Part shown: positions 35,154 through 43,971 of the stretch, one piece after another
Layout of the letters: every line of letters starts with the position of its first letter
How positions within the stretch are numbered: position 1 is the first letter of the stretch
Source of the DNA: Paraburkholderia dioscoreae
GTDB taxonomy: Bacteria; Pseudomonadota; Gammaproteobacteria; Burkholderiales; Burkholderiaceae
Assembly (NCBI RefSeq): GCF_902459535.1
Contig: NZ_LR699554.1
Span: forward strand, 2,418,001 to 2,482,000
Reading direction: 5' to 3'
DNA length: 64,000 bases
Position numbers and translations under genes: made by a program
The notes under the pieces: generated by a model
Told to the model about the DNA's origin: nothing
Seen by the model: only the letters and a program-made list of their open reading frames with translations
Database searches by the model: none

Positions 35154-36329
35154 TCAGTCTAGCCGCTCGATAATGGTCGCCGTTCCGAGACCACCCGCGC
35201 AGCAGATCGCCTGCAAGCCATAACGCGCGCCACGCCGTTCCAGCTCGTGCAGCAGCGAGGTCATGATGCGCGCCCCGCTCGCGCCCAACGGATGCCCGAG
35301 CGCGATCGCCCCGCCATTCACGTTCACCTTTGAATGCGGCACGCCGAGTTCCTTCATCCACACGAGCGGCACCGAAGCGAATGCTTCATTGACTTCGAAC
35401 AGATCGATGTCGTCGATGCCAAGGCCCGCTTTCGCCAGCACTTGTCGCGTTGCGGCGATCGGGCCTGTGAGCATCAGCGTCGGATCGGCGCCGACGGTGG
35501 CGACCGCTCGCACACGTGCCCGCGCTTTCACGCCTAGTGCTTTCGCTTTGGCGGCGGACATCAGCAGCAACGCCGAAGCGCCATCCGAAATCTGCGACGA
35601 ATTGCCCGCAGTCAGACGCCCCTCGCTGCGAAAACTGGTCTTCAGCGTGGCGAGTTTTTCGGCATGCGTGCCGGGGCGGATCGTTTCATCCGCGGAGAAA
35701 AGCGGTGCATCACCCTCGATCGATTTCTCACGCAGACGCTGCACCGGCACGGGAACGATCTCCCGCGCAAACCAGCCTTCCGCCGCCGCGGCCGCCGCAC
35801 GCCGATGGCTCTCAACCGCTAATGCATCGAGCTGTTCGCGTCCAAGTTCCCACTCGTCGCACAGACGCTCGGCGGCCTCGCCCTGGCTCGTTAGTTCGTA
35901 GCTTTCGCTTGCCATCCAGCCGAACGCTTCGCCATGCAGATCGCGATTGCTGCCCATCGGCACGCGGCTCATGTTTTCCGCGCCGCCGGCCACCACCACG
36001 TCGGCCGCGCCGAATGCAATCAGGCCGGCGGCAACGTGCACCGCTTCTTCGCCCGAGCCGCATTTGCGGTCGATCGTGAGACCCGGAATGCTGTCCGGCC
36101 AACCCGCGCCGAGCAAAGACGTGCGCGCGATATTGGCCGACTGTTCGCCGATCTGCGTGACGCAACCGAAGATCACATCGTTCACGACATCCGGCGCGAG
36201 TCCGACACGTTTGACCAGTTCATCGATCACATGCGCGCCAAGATGATCGGCGCGCACACCGGCGAGCGAGCCGCGAAACTTGCCGATCGGCGTGCGCACC
36301 GCACCGACGATCACGACATCGCTGCTCAT
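35154..36329 (-). CDS. acetyl-CoA acyltransferase (thiolase)
   Basis: A 391-residue thiolase. The nucleophile Cys is in DRKCGSGEEAVH, and the C-terminal active-site blocks are NVNGGAIALGHPLGASGAR (His) and CCAGGLGTA (Cys). It cleaves 3-ketoacyl-CoA to a shortened acyl-CoA and acetyl-CoA or propionyl-CoA. ATG 36329 overlaps the stop of the 3-hydroxyacyl-CoA dehydrogenase (ATGA), so the last two beta-oxidation steps are translationally coupled. It is the promoter-distal gene of the 39-35 kb operon. Confidence 0.93.
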   Translation of the reverse strand: MSSDVVIVGAVRTPIGKFRGSLAGVRADHLGAHVIDELVKRVGLAPDVVNDVIFGCVTQIGEQSANIARTSLLGAGWPDSIPGLTIDRKCGSGEEAVHVAAGLIAFGAADVVVAGGAENMSRVPMGSNRDLHGEAFGWMASESYELTSQGEAAERLCDEWELGREQLDALAVESHRRAAAAAAEGWFAREIVPVPVQRLREKSIEGDAPLFSADETIRPGTHAEKLATLKTSFRSEGRLTAGNSSQISDGASALLLMSAAKAKALGVKARARVRAVATVGADPTLMLTGPIAATRQVLAKAGLGIDDIDLFEVNEAFASVPLVWMKELGVPHSKVNVNGGAIALGHPLGASGARIMTSLLHELERRGARYGLQAICCAGGLGTATIIERLD

Positions 36330-37228
36330 AGCGAACTCCCCTTCAGACCCGACCCGGGCACCCGCTGCCCGTCTTCGTAGCGATATACGCCGTGACCGGT
36401 CTTACGGCCGAGGCGCCCGGCGGCCACCATCTTGATGATCAACGGACACGGGCGAAACTTGTCGCCGAGCGTCTGATGGAGATACCTCAGCACCGACAGG
36501 CGCGTGTCCCAGCCGGTGAGGTCGCCGAGTTCCAGCGGCCCCATGGGATGATTGAAGCCGAGACGCAGCGCCGTGTCGATATCCTCCGCGCTGGCCGCGC
36601 CTTCCTGCAGCATCCACATCGCCTCGTTGCCGGCGAGCGCCGACATGCGGCTCGTCGTCAATCCTGGTGACTCGTTGACGATGATCGATGTCTTGCCGAT
36701 CGCGTCCGAATACTCGCGAGTCAGCGCGACGGTTTCGTCGCTCGTGGCAAGGCCGCGCACCAGCTCGACCAGCTTCATCTTGTGCACGGGGTTGAAGAAA
36801 TGCATGCCGATCACGCGTTCGGGGTGCGCCACCGCGGTGGCGATCTCGGTCACGCTGAGCGCCGACGTGTTGGTCGCGAACACCGCGCCGTCGGCCATCA
36901 CGTCTGCCGCATGCGCGACCACCGCCTGCTTGACTGCGAGTTTCTCCGACACGGTTTCGATCAGAAGATGCGCGCCATTCGCCGCGGCGGCGAGATCGGT
37001 TTTGATCGCAAGACGCGCCTTGGCGGCATCGGCCGCCGTGACCTGAAATTTGCCCAGGCGCACACCGTCATCGAGAATCTTGCCAATGCCCTTATGGGCG
37101 CGTTCCAAGGCGTTTTCATCCGTATCGACTAGCACCGTGTGAAATCCCGAGCTCGCGAACGCATGCGCGATGCCCGTGCCCATCAGTCCCGCACCGACCA
37201 CCACCACCTTGTTGTTTCTCAGAGTCAT
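36326..37228 (-). CDS. 3-hydroxyacyl-CoA dehydrogenase
   Basis: A 300-residue dehydrogenase. The Rossmann motif is VGAGLMGTG, the catalytic His lies in MHFFNPVHKMKLVE, and the C-terminal dimer domain has NHPMGPLELGDLTG. It oxidises 3-hydroxyacyl-CoA with NAD. ATG 37228 is preferred over GTG 37246 because GGGAGAC lies between them. It is coupled to the thiolase downstream and sits behind the FAH and amidohydrolase genes in one operon. Confidence 0.93.
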   Translation of the reverse strand: MTLRNNKVVVVGAGLMGTGIAHAFASSGFHTVLVDTDENALERAHKGIGKILDDGVRLGKFQVTAADAAKARLAIKTDLAAAANGAHLLIETVSEKLAVKQAVVAHAADVMADGAVFATNTSALSVTEIATAVAHPERVIGMHFFNPVHKMKLVELVRGLATSDETVALTREYSDAIGKTSIIVNESPGLTTSRMSALAGNEAMWMLQEGAASAEDIDTALRLGFNHPMGPLELGDLTGWDTRLSVLRYLHQTLGDKFRPCPLIIKMVAAGRLGRKTGHGVYRYEDGQRVPGSGLKGSSL

Positions 37229-37242
37229 GCCGCTGTCTCCCT

Positions 37243-38100
37243 TCACGCTGATTCTTTTACCGATACGACATTACGCAAGGCGCCGATGCCTTCGATCGAG
37301 GCTTCCACCACGTCGCCGGGATTCAGGAAGCGGCCAGTGCCCTGGCCTGTTCCCTCCGGCGAGCCGGTGAACAACACGTCCCCCGCTTCGAAGCTCGAGC
37401 GTTCGTCGACGAAACGCACCAGCGCTGCCACGTCCCACGTCATCTCTCCCGACGATGCGTCCTGCCGCGTATCGCCGTTCACTTTCAGAGTCATTCGCAA
37501 CGCCGGACTGCCGGATGCGAATTCGTCGCGCGTGACGATCCAGGGGCCGAGTCCCGTCGAACGATCCTGGCTTTTCGCGGCGAACAAATCCATTCCGACG
37601 CCCGGCGGCCCGCTGCGTTGCAGATCGCGCGCGCTGACGTCGTTGCCCACCGTGTAACCCAGCACGCTAGTGAGCGGATTGTTTCGATCCACCCGCTGCG
37701 CGCCGATCACGGCAACCAGTTCGACTTCATGGTCGAGTTCCGTGGTGAGCGGCGGATAACGAATCGGATCGCGCGCGCCGATCAGCGCGCCGTACGCTTT
37801 CAGGAACGCAACCGGCTGACTGTGGCTCTTCATGCCGAAGTCGGCGTTCAGATGCTTCGCATAGTTGGCGCCTGCGACGACCACGCGGTTGCCGCGCTCG
37901 ATGGGCGGCAGCAGGCGCAACTCAGCCAGCTTGCGCGGCGCACCCGCTAGCTTGAGCGCGTCCGAACCGTTCTCCGGTTTCGCCGTAAGCGCGGGCGCCC
38001 ATTCTGCGAACGCCCCGGCGATCGGTGTCGCTTCGCCACGCTTCGTATCCACCACGGCCCAGAATGGCGCGCCACCATCCGTGCAGCGCGCGAGCTTCAT
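37243..38100 (-). CDS. FAH-family hydrolase
   Basis: A 285-residue FAH-fold protein with metal motif LDHEVELVAVIG, the GYTVGNDVSARDLQRSG segment and GDVVEASIEGIG at the end. It shares the MKLAR start and overall layout with the FAH protein at 11.9 kb. The family hydrolyses acylpyruvates or hydrates/decarboxylates 2-oxoacids after ring cleavage. Start ATG 38100 overlaps the stop of the amidohydrolase gene (ATGA). In the operon it comes between hydrolysis and the beta-oxidation enzymes. Confidence 0.87.
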   Translation of the reverse strand: MKLARCTDGGAPFWAVVDTKRGEATPIAGAFAEWAPALTAKPENGSDALKLAGAPRKLAELRLLPPIERGNRVVVAGANYAKHLNADFGMKSHSQPVAFLKAYGALIGARDPIRYPPLTTELDHEVELVAVIGAQRVDRNNPLTSVLGYTVGNDVSARDLQRSGPPGVGMDLFAAKSQDRSTGLGPWIVTRDEFASGSPALRMTLKVNGDTRQDASSGEMTWDVAALVRFVDERSSFEAGDVLFTGSPEGTGQGTGRFLNPGDVVEASIEGIGALRNVVSVKESA

Positions 38101-39179
38101 GCGCTCACCGCCTGCTTCGGCGCAGGCACGCCGATTTTTGCCGGGTCGAGATGCAGCAGCTTGCAGGCGTTCTGCCAGCGGATCTTTTGCAGGTCTTCAT
38201 CCGACAAACGCAAACCGTCGGTCAGATCGTGACGCACCGCATCGCTACCGCCGAAGTTGCTGCCATAGAGAATCCGGTCCGCGCCGATGATGTCGATCAG
38301 CGCCTGGCGCATTGGCACTTCATGCAACTCGACGTCGAAATAGAAGTTCTTCAGATAGTCGAGCACCGGTTTCTTGTTGTGCGCGAAGTCGAGATTGGTA
38401 TTGCACTGCGCGAGGCGGCCAAGCTGATACGGCACATAGCCGCCGCCGTGGGTGATGTACACCTTGAGATCGGGAAAGCGGTCAAAAACGCCGCCGCAGA
38501 CCAGATTCCAGAAGCAGCGCGTTTCGTCGTACTGCATGCCGACGATCGCCGTGGTCTCGTAGCGGTCCTCGTTCGCCTTCTTGCCCCACGTGACCGACTG
38601 GTTGTAGCCGTGGATGAACATCGGCAGGTCGAGATCGCACAGCGCCTGCCAGACCGGATCGAGTTCGGGCGAATCGAATTCGAGGCCGCCGAAATTGGCG
38701 CCACCGGCCACGAGCCCTTTCGCCCCGAGTTCGCCGCACGCACGGCGGATTTCCTTTGCGGCCTCGTCCGGCACATTCAGCGGCGCATGCGCCCAGAACA
38801 TCAGACGATCGGGTGCGGCGGAACAGTAATCGGCGAGCGTGTCGTTGACCTTCTTCGCGTAGCGCACCGAGAAGTCCGCTTCCGCCCAGTACATGTAGCA
38901 ATGCGAAGGCACGGAGACTACTTGAGCATTCTGGCCGGCGGCATCCATGCCGGCGAGGCGAACGCTCGGATTGGCCCAGCGCGCGAAGTACTCGTCGAGC
39001 TTCAGTCCTTTGCCTGAACGCACGGCTGCTTTGCGCTCCGGCGAGCCTAGTGTCAGGATCCAGTCGCCGACGCGCAGCTTGACGTCTCCGTCCTCATGCT
39101 GTTCGAAGAACGGGCCCCAATGGGGATGCTGGTTGTAGTAGCCCGGGTGGGGCGCGTGGGCGTGTAGGTCGATGAGCAT
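38097..39179 (-). CDS. amidohydrolase family 2 protein (ACMSD-like) with Asp-to-Asn change
   Basis: A 360-residue TIM-barrel amidohydrolase. The HxH motif is in MLIDLHAHAPHP, a His ligand in MFIHGYNQS and another in ITHGGGYV. Where ACMSD-type enzymes have Asp in a GSD motif, this protein reads YGSNFGGS, so Asn replaces Asp. The same change occurs in its paralogue at 57.1 kb. The pair may be a subfamily with different metal chemistry, for example decarboxylation or C-C hydrolysis. It is first in the 39-35 kb operon. Confidence 0.82.
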   Translation of the reverse strand: MLIDLHAHAPHPGYYNQHPHWGPFFEQHEDGDVKLRVGDWILTLGSPERKAAVRSGKGLKLDEYFARWANPSVRLAGMDAAGQNAQVVSVPSHCYMYWAEADFSVRYAKKVNDTLADYCSAAPDRLMFWAHAPLNVPDEAAKEIRRACGELGAKGLVAGGANFGGLEFDSPELDPVWQALCDLDLPMFIHGYNQSVTWGKKANEDRYETTAIVGMQYDETRCFWNLVCGGVFDRFPDLKVYITHGGGYVPYQLGRLAQCNTNLDFAHNKKPVLDYLKNFYFDVELHEVPMRQALIDIIGADRILYGSNFGGSDAVRHDLTDGLRLSDEDLQKIRWQNACKLLHLDPAKIGVPAPKQAVSA

Positions 39180-39300
39180 GACGTCTCCTGGCGCTCGACG
39201 GCGCAGATGTGGGATTGACCTGTCTGCAGTTCACCGACACCCGGACGTACGAAAGCCAGATGCGCGAAGCAGATCAGACTGTTCGCCATCATGCCAATGT

Positions 39301-39325
39301 TAGTCACTTAATGCAAATGTGTTCA
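39301..39325. promoter_or_regulatory. recurrent 25-bp element, copy 7
   Basis: TAGTCA-N13-TGTTCA, 121 bp upstream of the amidohydrolase start. The right arm and inner GCAAAT match copy 8 read on the other strand; the left arm is degenerate. Confidence 0.42.
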
Positions 39326-39440
39326 AATTAACGTTTACGCGACTCTTCTCTCGGCTCTTCCGGTTCTTCATTGCCTGTCTTCGGTTTGCCTTTCGCTGCG
39401 GCCGCACACTAGCGCACACTCATCGCAACGCGCTGGCTGC

Positions 39441-39476
39441 GGCCATAGGACCGGCCATAGGACCGGCCGCAAGACC
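39441..39476. repeat. 12-bp tandem repeat, about three units
   Basis: GGCCATAGGACC occurs at 39441-39452 and 39453-39464, followed by the related GGCCGCAAGACC at 39465-39476. It is near the 3' end of the TetR gene; the function is unknown. Confidence 0.6.
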
Positions 39477-39520
39477 GTTGCATGCGGGCGCGCGTGCGTG
39501 CGTTCATGGACACCAGGCAC

Positions 39521-40336
39521 TTAGCGGCGCGCGCGCGTGACGCCGCCAAACCGAATCGAGTCGATGAGACGGCCGATGCGGCGTTGCATTGCGCCCCGTT
39601 CGGATTCGTTCGACACCAGGTGTTCGCTCATGACGAATCGGATCAGCAGATCGCAGATCAGTTCGCGGTCGAGTTTGACGCCCAGACGTTCGTCCCAGGC
39701 GTCGAACACCGGCGCCAGCAAGTCCTGAAAGCGCACCACGGCGTCGTGAAAGATGCGCTTGAAGAAACGCAGCGCGAACTCCGGTGCAACCAGCAGCATG
39801 CGCCGCGAATTGCCCGCATCGAGGTAGTCCTGCAGGTAGTTGATGACCATGTCGAAGCGCTCGTCCGGATCCTGGTAGCGCACCAGCAGTTCAGCCAGCG
39901 TCTTATGGAAGTTCTCGCGCTTGTGGCGTGAAAACGCTTCGAGCAATTCGTCCTGCGAGGCGAAATAGCGGTAGAACGTGCCGCGCGACACGCCCGCGGT
40001 TTCGCACACTTCAAGAATCGAAATGCGGTCCGCACCCGATTCCAGCACGACCTTTTCCGTCGCTTCAAAGATGTTGTCGATGGTCTGCTCGGAGCGGCGA
40101 TTGCTGCGCCGGCGGCGCGGAGCAGCGGGCGTTGCAACAGCTCCGACCGCCGGCGCCGAAGTCGCTGCAGCCGGGGCTTGCACGGCAGGCGTGCGGCTCT
40201 TGCGTGCTTTCGGCACGGGCGCCACGGCCTGCGCCGCGCTCTTGCTGCTCTTCTCGGCGACGGTGCGTTTCTTCGCCGGTTGTTTGACAGCGACTTTCGA
40301 CGTGCCGGTTTTCGATGAAGCGGTCTGTTTAGCCAT
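39521..40336 (-). CDS. TetR-family regulator with long Lys/Ala-rich N-terminal tail
   Basis: A 271-residue TetR protein. The helix-turn-helix is VCETAGVSRGTFYRYFASQD at about residues 110-130, an unusually late position. The first 80 residues are low-complexity and basic (KKRTVAEKSSKSAAQ, PRRRRSNRRSE), like histone-H1-type tails. It is divergent from the acyl-CoA ligase gene, and AGAATT-type repeats in the 140-bp gap are candidate operators. Acyl-CoA or free-acid sensing is typical for TetR proteins paired with ligases. Confidence 0.84.
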   Translation of the reverse strand: MAKQTASSKTGTSKVAVKQPAKKRTVAEKSSKSAAQAVAPVPKARKSRTPAVQAPAAATSAPAVGAVATPAAPRRRRSNRRSEQTIDNIFEATEKVVLESGADRISILEVCETAGVSRGTFYRYFASQDELLEAFSRHKRENFHKTLAELLVRYQDPDERFDMVINYLQDYLDAGNSRRMLLVAPEFALRFFKRIFHDAVVRFQDLLAPVFDAWDERLGVKLDRELICDLLIRFVMSEHLVSNESERGAMQRRIGRLIDSIRFGGVTRARR

Positions 40337-40401
40337 AAGTTGATCAGTTTTTAGAAAAGTGTGCGGGTTTCCCCGCAGATCAGGATCGGAATACAAACAC
40401 T

Positions 40402-40426
40402 AGAATTCAATTCTGGGGTTAGAATT
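40402..40426. promoter_or_regulatory. putative operator between TetR and CoA-ligase genes
   Basis: AGAATT (40402-40407) and AATTCT (40409-40414) form a perfect inverted repeat around a single C. A third AGAATT is at 40421-40426. The site lies in the divergent gap, so control by the adjacent TetR protein is inferred. Confidence 0.5.
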
Positions 40427-40476
40427 TGAGGGCGAGCTGCCCGATTCATGCCCGGTTCATTTTCGGAGAGGTTGAT

Positions 40477-42123
40477 ATGGCTGGTATGGGAAGAGCAGAG
40501 ACGTGGTCGCTCGGCGAACAGGACACCGTCATCGCCGCACTCGAACGCGCCGTCGCGGCGCATCCGGACCGGGTTCTGCTCGACTTTTCGGGCGCGCTCT
40601 ACACCTATGCGGACGTCGATCGTCTTTCCACCCGCCTTGCCCACTCGCTGGCGTCGCTCGGCATTCAGGCCGGGCAAACCGTCGTCACGATGCTCGACAA
40701 CAATATCGACGCCGTGATCTCGTGGCTCGCCGTCAACAAACTCTGCGCGGTCAGCGTGCCGATCAATACGGCATTGCGCGGCGAATTCCTGCGGCATCAG
40801 ATCGCCGATGCAGGCGCGCCGCTCGTGATCTGCGAAGCCGATTATCTCGAGCGGGTCGCCGCAGTTGCGGCCCAATTGTCCGAAGTGAAACAGGTGCTGT
40901 ACCGCAGTGCCGAGGCGAGCGCGGCTGTGACGGCCTCCACCTGCGGACCCTTGCCGCTCGCACCGCTCGACGCCCGCCGTGGCCATGACGACACGCCGTT
41001 CGAGCGCAAGCCGAACCCTTGGGACCTCGCCAGTCTGATCTACACGTCGGGCACCACCGGCCCGTCCAAGGGCTGCATGATCAGCTACAACTTCATGTGC
41101 AATCTGGCGCGTCTGCAATTGCGCGCCGGCCCCGCCAATGCCAACGACGTCACGATCACGCCGCTGCCGCTCTTTCACATGAACGCGCTGGCGGTGGGCA
41201 TTCTGTCGAATATTCTGGTGGGCGCGCGCGTGGCCATCATCCCGCGTTTCTCGGTGTCCAATTTCTGGCCCGAAGTGGAGCGCAGCGGCGCGACCATCGC
41301 GTCGATTCTCGGCGGCATGGGCGGCCTGCTCGCGAATGCGCCGAATCATGAGGCGGCAAAGCGCTGCTTCGGGCAGATTCATACGGTACGTGGCAATCCG
41401 TTCACCGAAGAAAACAAGCGGGTTTGGCGCGAGCGCTTCGGCGCCAGACAGGTGGGCGGCAACGGCTACGGTCTTACCGAAGCGTGCGTGATCACCTCGC
41501 TGCCGGGCGGCGAATACGCGGCGCCCGGCTCGTCCGGCAAGCGCATTGCCGACTTCGACGTGCGGATCGTCGACGATCTCGATCGCGAACTGCCAGCCAA
41601 TACGCCGGGCGAAATCGTCTGCCGTCCGCTGCGACCGGACGTCATGTTCATGGGCTACTGGCGCCGCCCAGAGGAGACGCTGAAGCTGATGCGCAACATG
41701 TGGTTCCATACCGGAGATATAGGCAAGTTCGACGACGATGGATTCTTCTATTTCGTAGACCGCAAAAAAGACTATTTGCGCCGCCGTGGCGAAAATATTT
41801 CCAGCTTCGAGATGGAATCGGCCTTTGCGCGCCACCCGGATATCGCCGAGGTCGCGGTCCATGCCGTGCCATCGGATAAAGGCGAGGACGATGTCAAAGT
41901 CACCGCCATTCTGAATCCGGGTGCCGCGCTAACCGCCGAAGCCCTGTTCCACTGGGCCACCGACGCCGTTCCATATTACGCCCTGCCGCGCTACATCGAG
42001 TTTCGCGTCACGCTGCCGAAGAACCCGCAAGGCCGCATTCTGAAGTATCAGTTGCGCGATGAGGGCAAGACGGCATCCACCTGGGATATCGAGGCAACCG
42101 ACATCAAGGTGGCCAAACGCTGA
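40477..42123 (+). CDS. acyl-CoA ligase (AMP-forming)
   Basis: A 548-residue ANL-family ligase. The phosphate loop is YTSGTTGPSKG, the adenine motif GYGLTEAC, the hinge region FHTGDIGKFDDDGFFYFVDR, and the C-terminal catalytic Lys is in NPQGRILKYQLR. It resembles the crotonobetaine/cyclohexanecarboxylate-type ligases. GGAGAGG at 40464-40470 sets ATG 40477. It probably makes the CoA thioester that feeds the acyl-CoA dehydrogenases and thiolase. It stands alone on its transcript, ending at a terminator. Confidence 0.92.
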   Translation: MAGMGRAETWSLGEQDTVIAALERAVAAHPDRVLLDFSGALYTYADVDRLSTRLAHSLASLGIQAGQTVVTMLDNNIDAVISWLAVNKLCAVSVPINTALRGEFLRHQIADAGAPLVICEADYLERVAAVAAQLSEVKQVLYRSAEASAAVTASTCGPLPLAPLDARRGHDDTPFERKPNPWDLASLIYTSGTTGPSKGCMISYNFMCNLARLQLRAGPANANDVTITPLPLFHMNALAVGILSNILVGARVAIIPRFSVSNFWPEVERSGATIASILGGMGGLLANAPNHEAAKRCFGQIHTVRGNPFTEENKRVWRERFGARQVGGNGYGLTEACVITSLPGGEYAAPGSSGKRIADFDVRIVDDLDRELPANTPGEIVCRPLRPDVMFMGYWRRPEETLKLMRNMWFHTGDIGKFDDDGFFYFVDRKKDYLRRRGENISSFEMESAFARHPDIAEVAVHAVPSDKGEDDVKVTAILNPGAALTAEALFHWATDAVPYYALPRYIEFRVTLPKNPQGRILKYQLRDEGKTASTWDIEATDIKVAKR

Positions 42124-42153
42124 TCGTGTTCTGTTTCACCGGTGATTAGCAGT

Positions 42154-42176
42154 AAAGGGGCCCGCGGAGCCCCTTT
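42154..42176 (+). terminator. rho-independent terminator after the CoA ligase
   Basis: AAAGGGGC (42154-42161) pairs with GCCCCTTT (42169-42176), followed by CGTTTC. It sits between convergent genes ending at 42123 and 42223, so it may act in both directions. Confidence 0.8.
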
Positions 42177-42222
42177 CGTTTCATATACGGCCAGGGACTC
42201 GGCCCCGTGCCCGTTACATCCT

Positions 42223-43023
42223 TCAGTACTCACGCACAGGCACATTGGCCGGCCGCGAGTTGTAGCCTGGCAAATGCAGTCCACCGTCCACGTGCAGCGT
42301 CTCGCCGGTTATAAAGCGCGACATCTCCGACGCGAGAAACACGGCGGCCGGTCCGATATCTTCTTCTGGATCGCCGCAGCGGCCAAGCGGACGCGCCGCG
42401 GCCGAGCGTTCGGCAAAGCCGGGATTCTCTTCGGCCAGCTTGAAGAAGGTCGCCCCCATTGCGGTCGGCGCGATCGCGTTCACGGTGATATTGAAGCGTC
42501 CCCATTCCGAAGCCGCGCTGCGCGTCAACCCCACGATGCCCGACTTGGCGGTATTGTAATCGGCATGCAGCCATGCGCCGGTCTCGGTATCGATCGAATA
42601 GAAGTTGACGATGCGGCCCCAGCGGCGCTCCCTCATAGACGGCATCACCGCACGCATCGCCCACCAGGTGGCCCACAGCGACGAGGTCAGGGTCTGCTGC
42701 AACATCTCGTCGGTCTTGTGTTCGAAGAGCACGTTGGGCGTTGGAATGAAGGCGTTGTTCACGAGAATGTCGATGCTGCCGAAGTGCGCTACCGTGCTCT
42801 GCACGGCTACCTCTATCGAAGCCTTGCTCGTCACGTCGGTCTTGACGAACAGCGCACGACCGCCCAGTTCCCTGATTTCGCGTTCGACCTGCAAGCCGGT
42901 CTGCTCGTCGATCTCGGCAATCACCACGGCCGCGCCTTCTCGCGCAAATGCCCGCGCGACGCCACGGCCGATGCCGCCGCCGGCACCTGTGACGAGACTC
43001 ACCCTCTCCTTAAGCAAAGCCAT
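42223..43023 (-). CDS. SDR family oxidoreductase
   Basis: A 266-residue short-chain dehydrogenase. Motifs TGAGGGIG, NNAF (variant NNAG) and the catalytic YNTAK are present, and the end GLHLPGYNSRP is longer than usual. ATG 43023 has AAGAGG upstream. A recurrent 25-bp element begins 19 bp upstream of this start. It probably oxidises an alcohol of the hydrophobic substrate or a dihydrodiol. Confidence 0.87.
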   Translation of the reverse strand: MALLKERVSLVTGAGGGIGRGVARAFAREGAAVVIAEIDEQTGLQVEREIRELGGRALFVKTDVTSKASIEVAVQSTVAHFGSIDILVNNAFIPTPNVLFEHKTDEMLQQTLTSSLWATWWAMRAVMPSMRERRWGRIVNFYSIDTETGAWLHADYNTAKSGIVGLTRSAASEWGRFNITVNAIAPTAMGATFFKLAEENPGFAERSAAARPLGRCGDPEEDIGPAAVFLASEMSRFITGETLHVDGGLHLPGYNSRPANVPVREY

Positions 43024-43042
43024 GCCGACGCCTCTTGTTTGT

Positions 43043-43067
43043 TGAACACAATTTGCGATATCGTACA
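43043..43067. promoter_or_regulatory. recurrent 25-bp element, copy 8
   Basis: TGAACA-N13-CGTACA between the divergent SDR (start 43023) and DUF2889 (start 43150) genes. Read on the minus strand, its ATTGTGTTCA half equals that of copy 3. Confidence 0.52.
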
Positions 43068-43149
43068 CTTTAAGAATTCAGGTGTCAGTATTTTGCATGC
43101 CGCAATCGGGCGTCGTTGATGTTTTCACGTTGTTTTCGAGGGTTTCTTC

Positions 43150-43884
43150 ATGTTCAGGCGCCGCATCGTGATCCGCAGTCGCACCGGGACGTCACAGCAC
43201 GTGACGCGCGCGGCACTCGAAGACGACTTTCATCACTTCCGTGTCGAAGTCGCGAGCGCGCATGGACAGGTGAGTTCCATCGAGGCCGCGTCGCCGCGCC
43301 GCCCCTATACACTGTGCGCGCAAGCGGCAGAAAGATTGCAGGCGCTGGTCGGCATGGCCCTCACGCAAACGGCCCACGAGGTGACGCGCATCACGGACGC
43401 CAGCGAACAGTGCACGCATCTCTTCGAACTTTCCGGCCTGGCGATCGCCGCGGCTGCGCGCGGTACGCTGCGGCGTCAGTACGACATCGAGGTGCCAATG
43501 CGGGTAAACGATCACATGCATTCGACACTCGCGCGTGACGGCGTCCCGTTACTCGAATGGATTGTTCTAGGCACGGTGATTCAGGGTCCGCCGCCGTATG
43601 CGGGCATCGATCTGTATCACGGTATGGCGCGCTGGGCACTGACAACGCTACCGAGCGAGGATGCGGAGGCAGCGCTGGTGCTCAGACGCGCGACGGGCAT
43701 CGCCAAAGGACGCGGCATGAATCTGGACGCTCAGGCGCATGCGCGCCCCAGCGGCAACTGTTTTGCACAACAGCCGGTGCGAGCCGAACAGGCGATTCGT
43801 ATCGTCGGATCCACGCTCGACTTTGCAACGCGCCCCGCCGACCTGTGCGCCGACGACAAGGCGTGGCTAGCCTTCGACGAATGA
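43150..43884 (+). CDS. DUF2889-family protein
   Basis: A 244-residue protein of unknown function. The segment SEQCTHLFELSGLAIAAAA matches the conserved CTHL motif of DUF2889. No signal peptide or membrane segment is visible. Members of this family occur in degradative clusters of Proteobacteria and Actinobacteria, without a known role. Here it is divergent from an SDR gene and convergent with the Rieske dioxygenase operon; a shared 25-bp element in its promoter region ties it to the island. Confidence 0.7.
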   Translation: MFRRRIVIRSRTGTSQHVTRAALEDDFHHFRVEVASAHGQVSSIEAASPRRPYTLCAQAAERLQALVGMALTQTAHEVTRITDASEQCTHLFELSGLAIAAAARGTLRRQYDIEVPMRVNDHMHSTLARDGVPLLEWIVLGTVIQGPPPYAGIDLYHGMARWALTTLPSEDAEAALVLRRATGIAKGRGMNLDAQAHARPSGNCFAQQPVRAEQAIRIVGSTLDFATRPADLCADDKAWLAFDE

Positions 43885-43913
43885 GCCACTAGAGGCCACG
43901 CACAATAAAAAAA

Positions 43914-43932
43914 GCCCCCTGAAACAGGGGGC
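43914..43932 (-). terminator. rho-independent terminator of the Rieske dioxygenase operon
   Basis: GCCCCCTG (43914-43921) pairs with CAGGGGGC (43925-43932), loop AAA. On the minus strand it is followed by seven T (complement of 43907-43913), ending the transcript whose last gene stops at 43972. Confidence 0.88.
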
Positions 43933-43971
43933 AACTTCCTTGGCTCGCGAAGCCTCAAGAAACCACGGCGA

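Larger units (their letters stand above)
39180..39520. other. 341-bp intergenic region
   Basis: No gene is supported. It contains the recurrent 25-bp element at 39301-39325 and a short 12-bp tandem repeat at 39441-39476. The region separates the divergently placed amidohydrolase start from the 3' end of the TetR gene. Confidence 0.55.
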
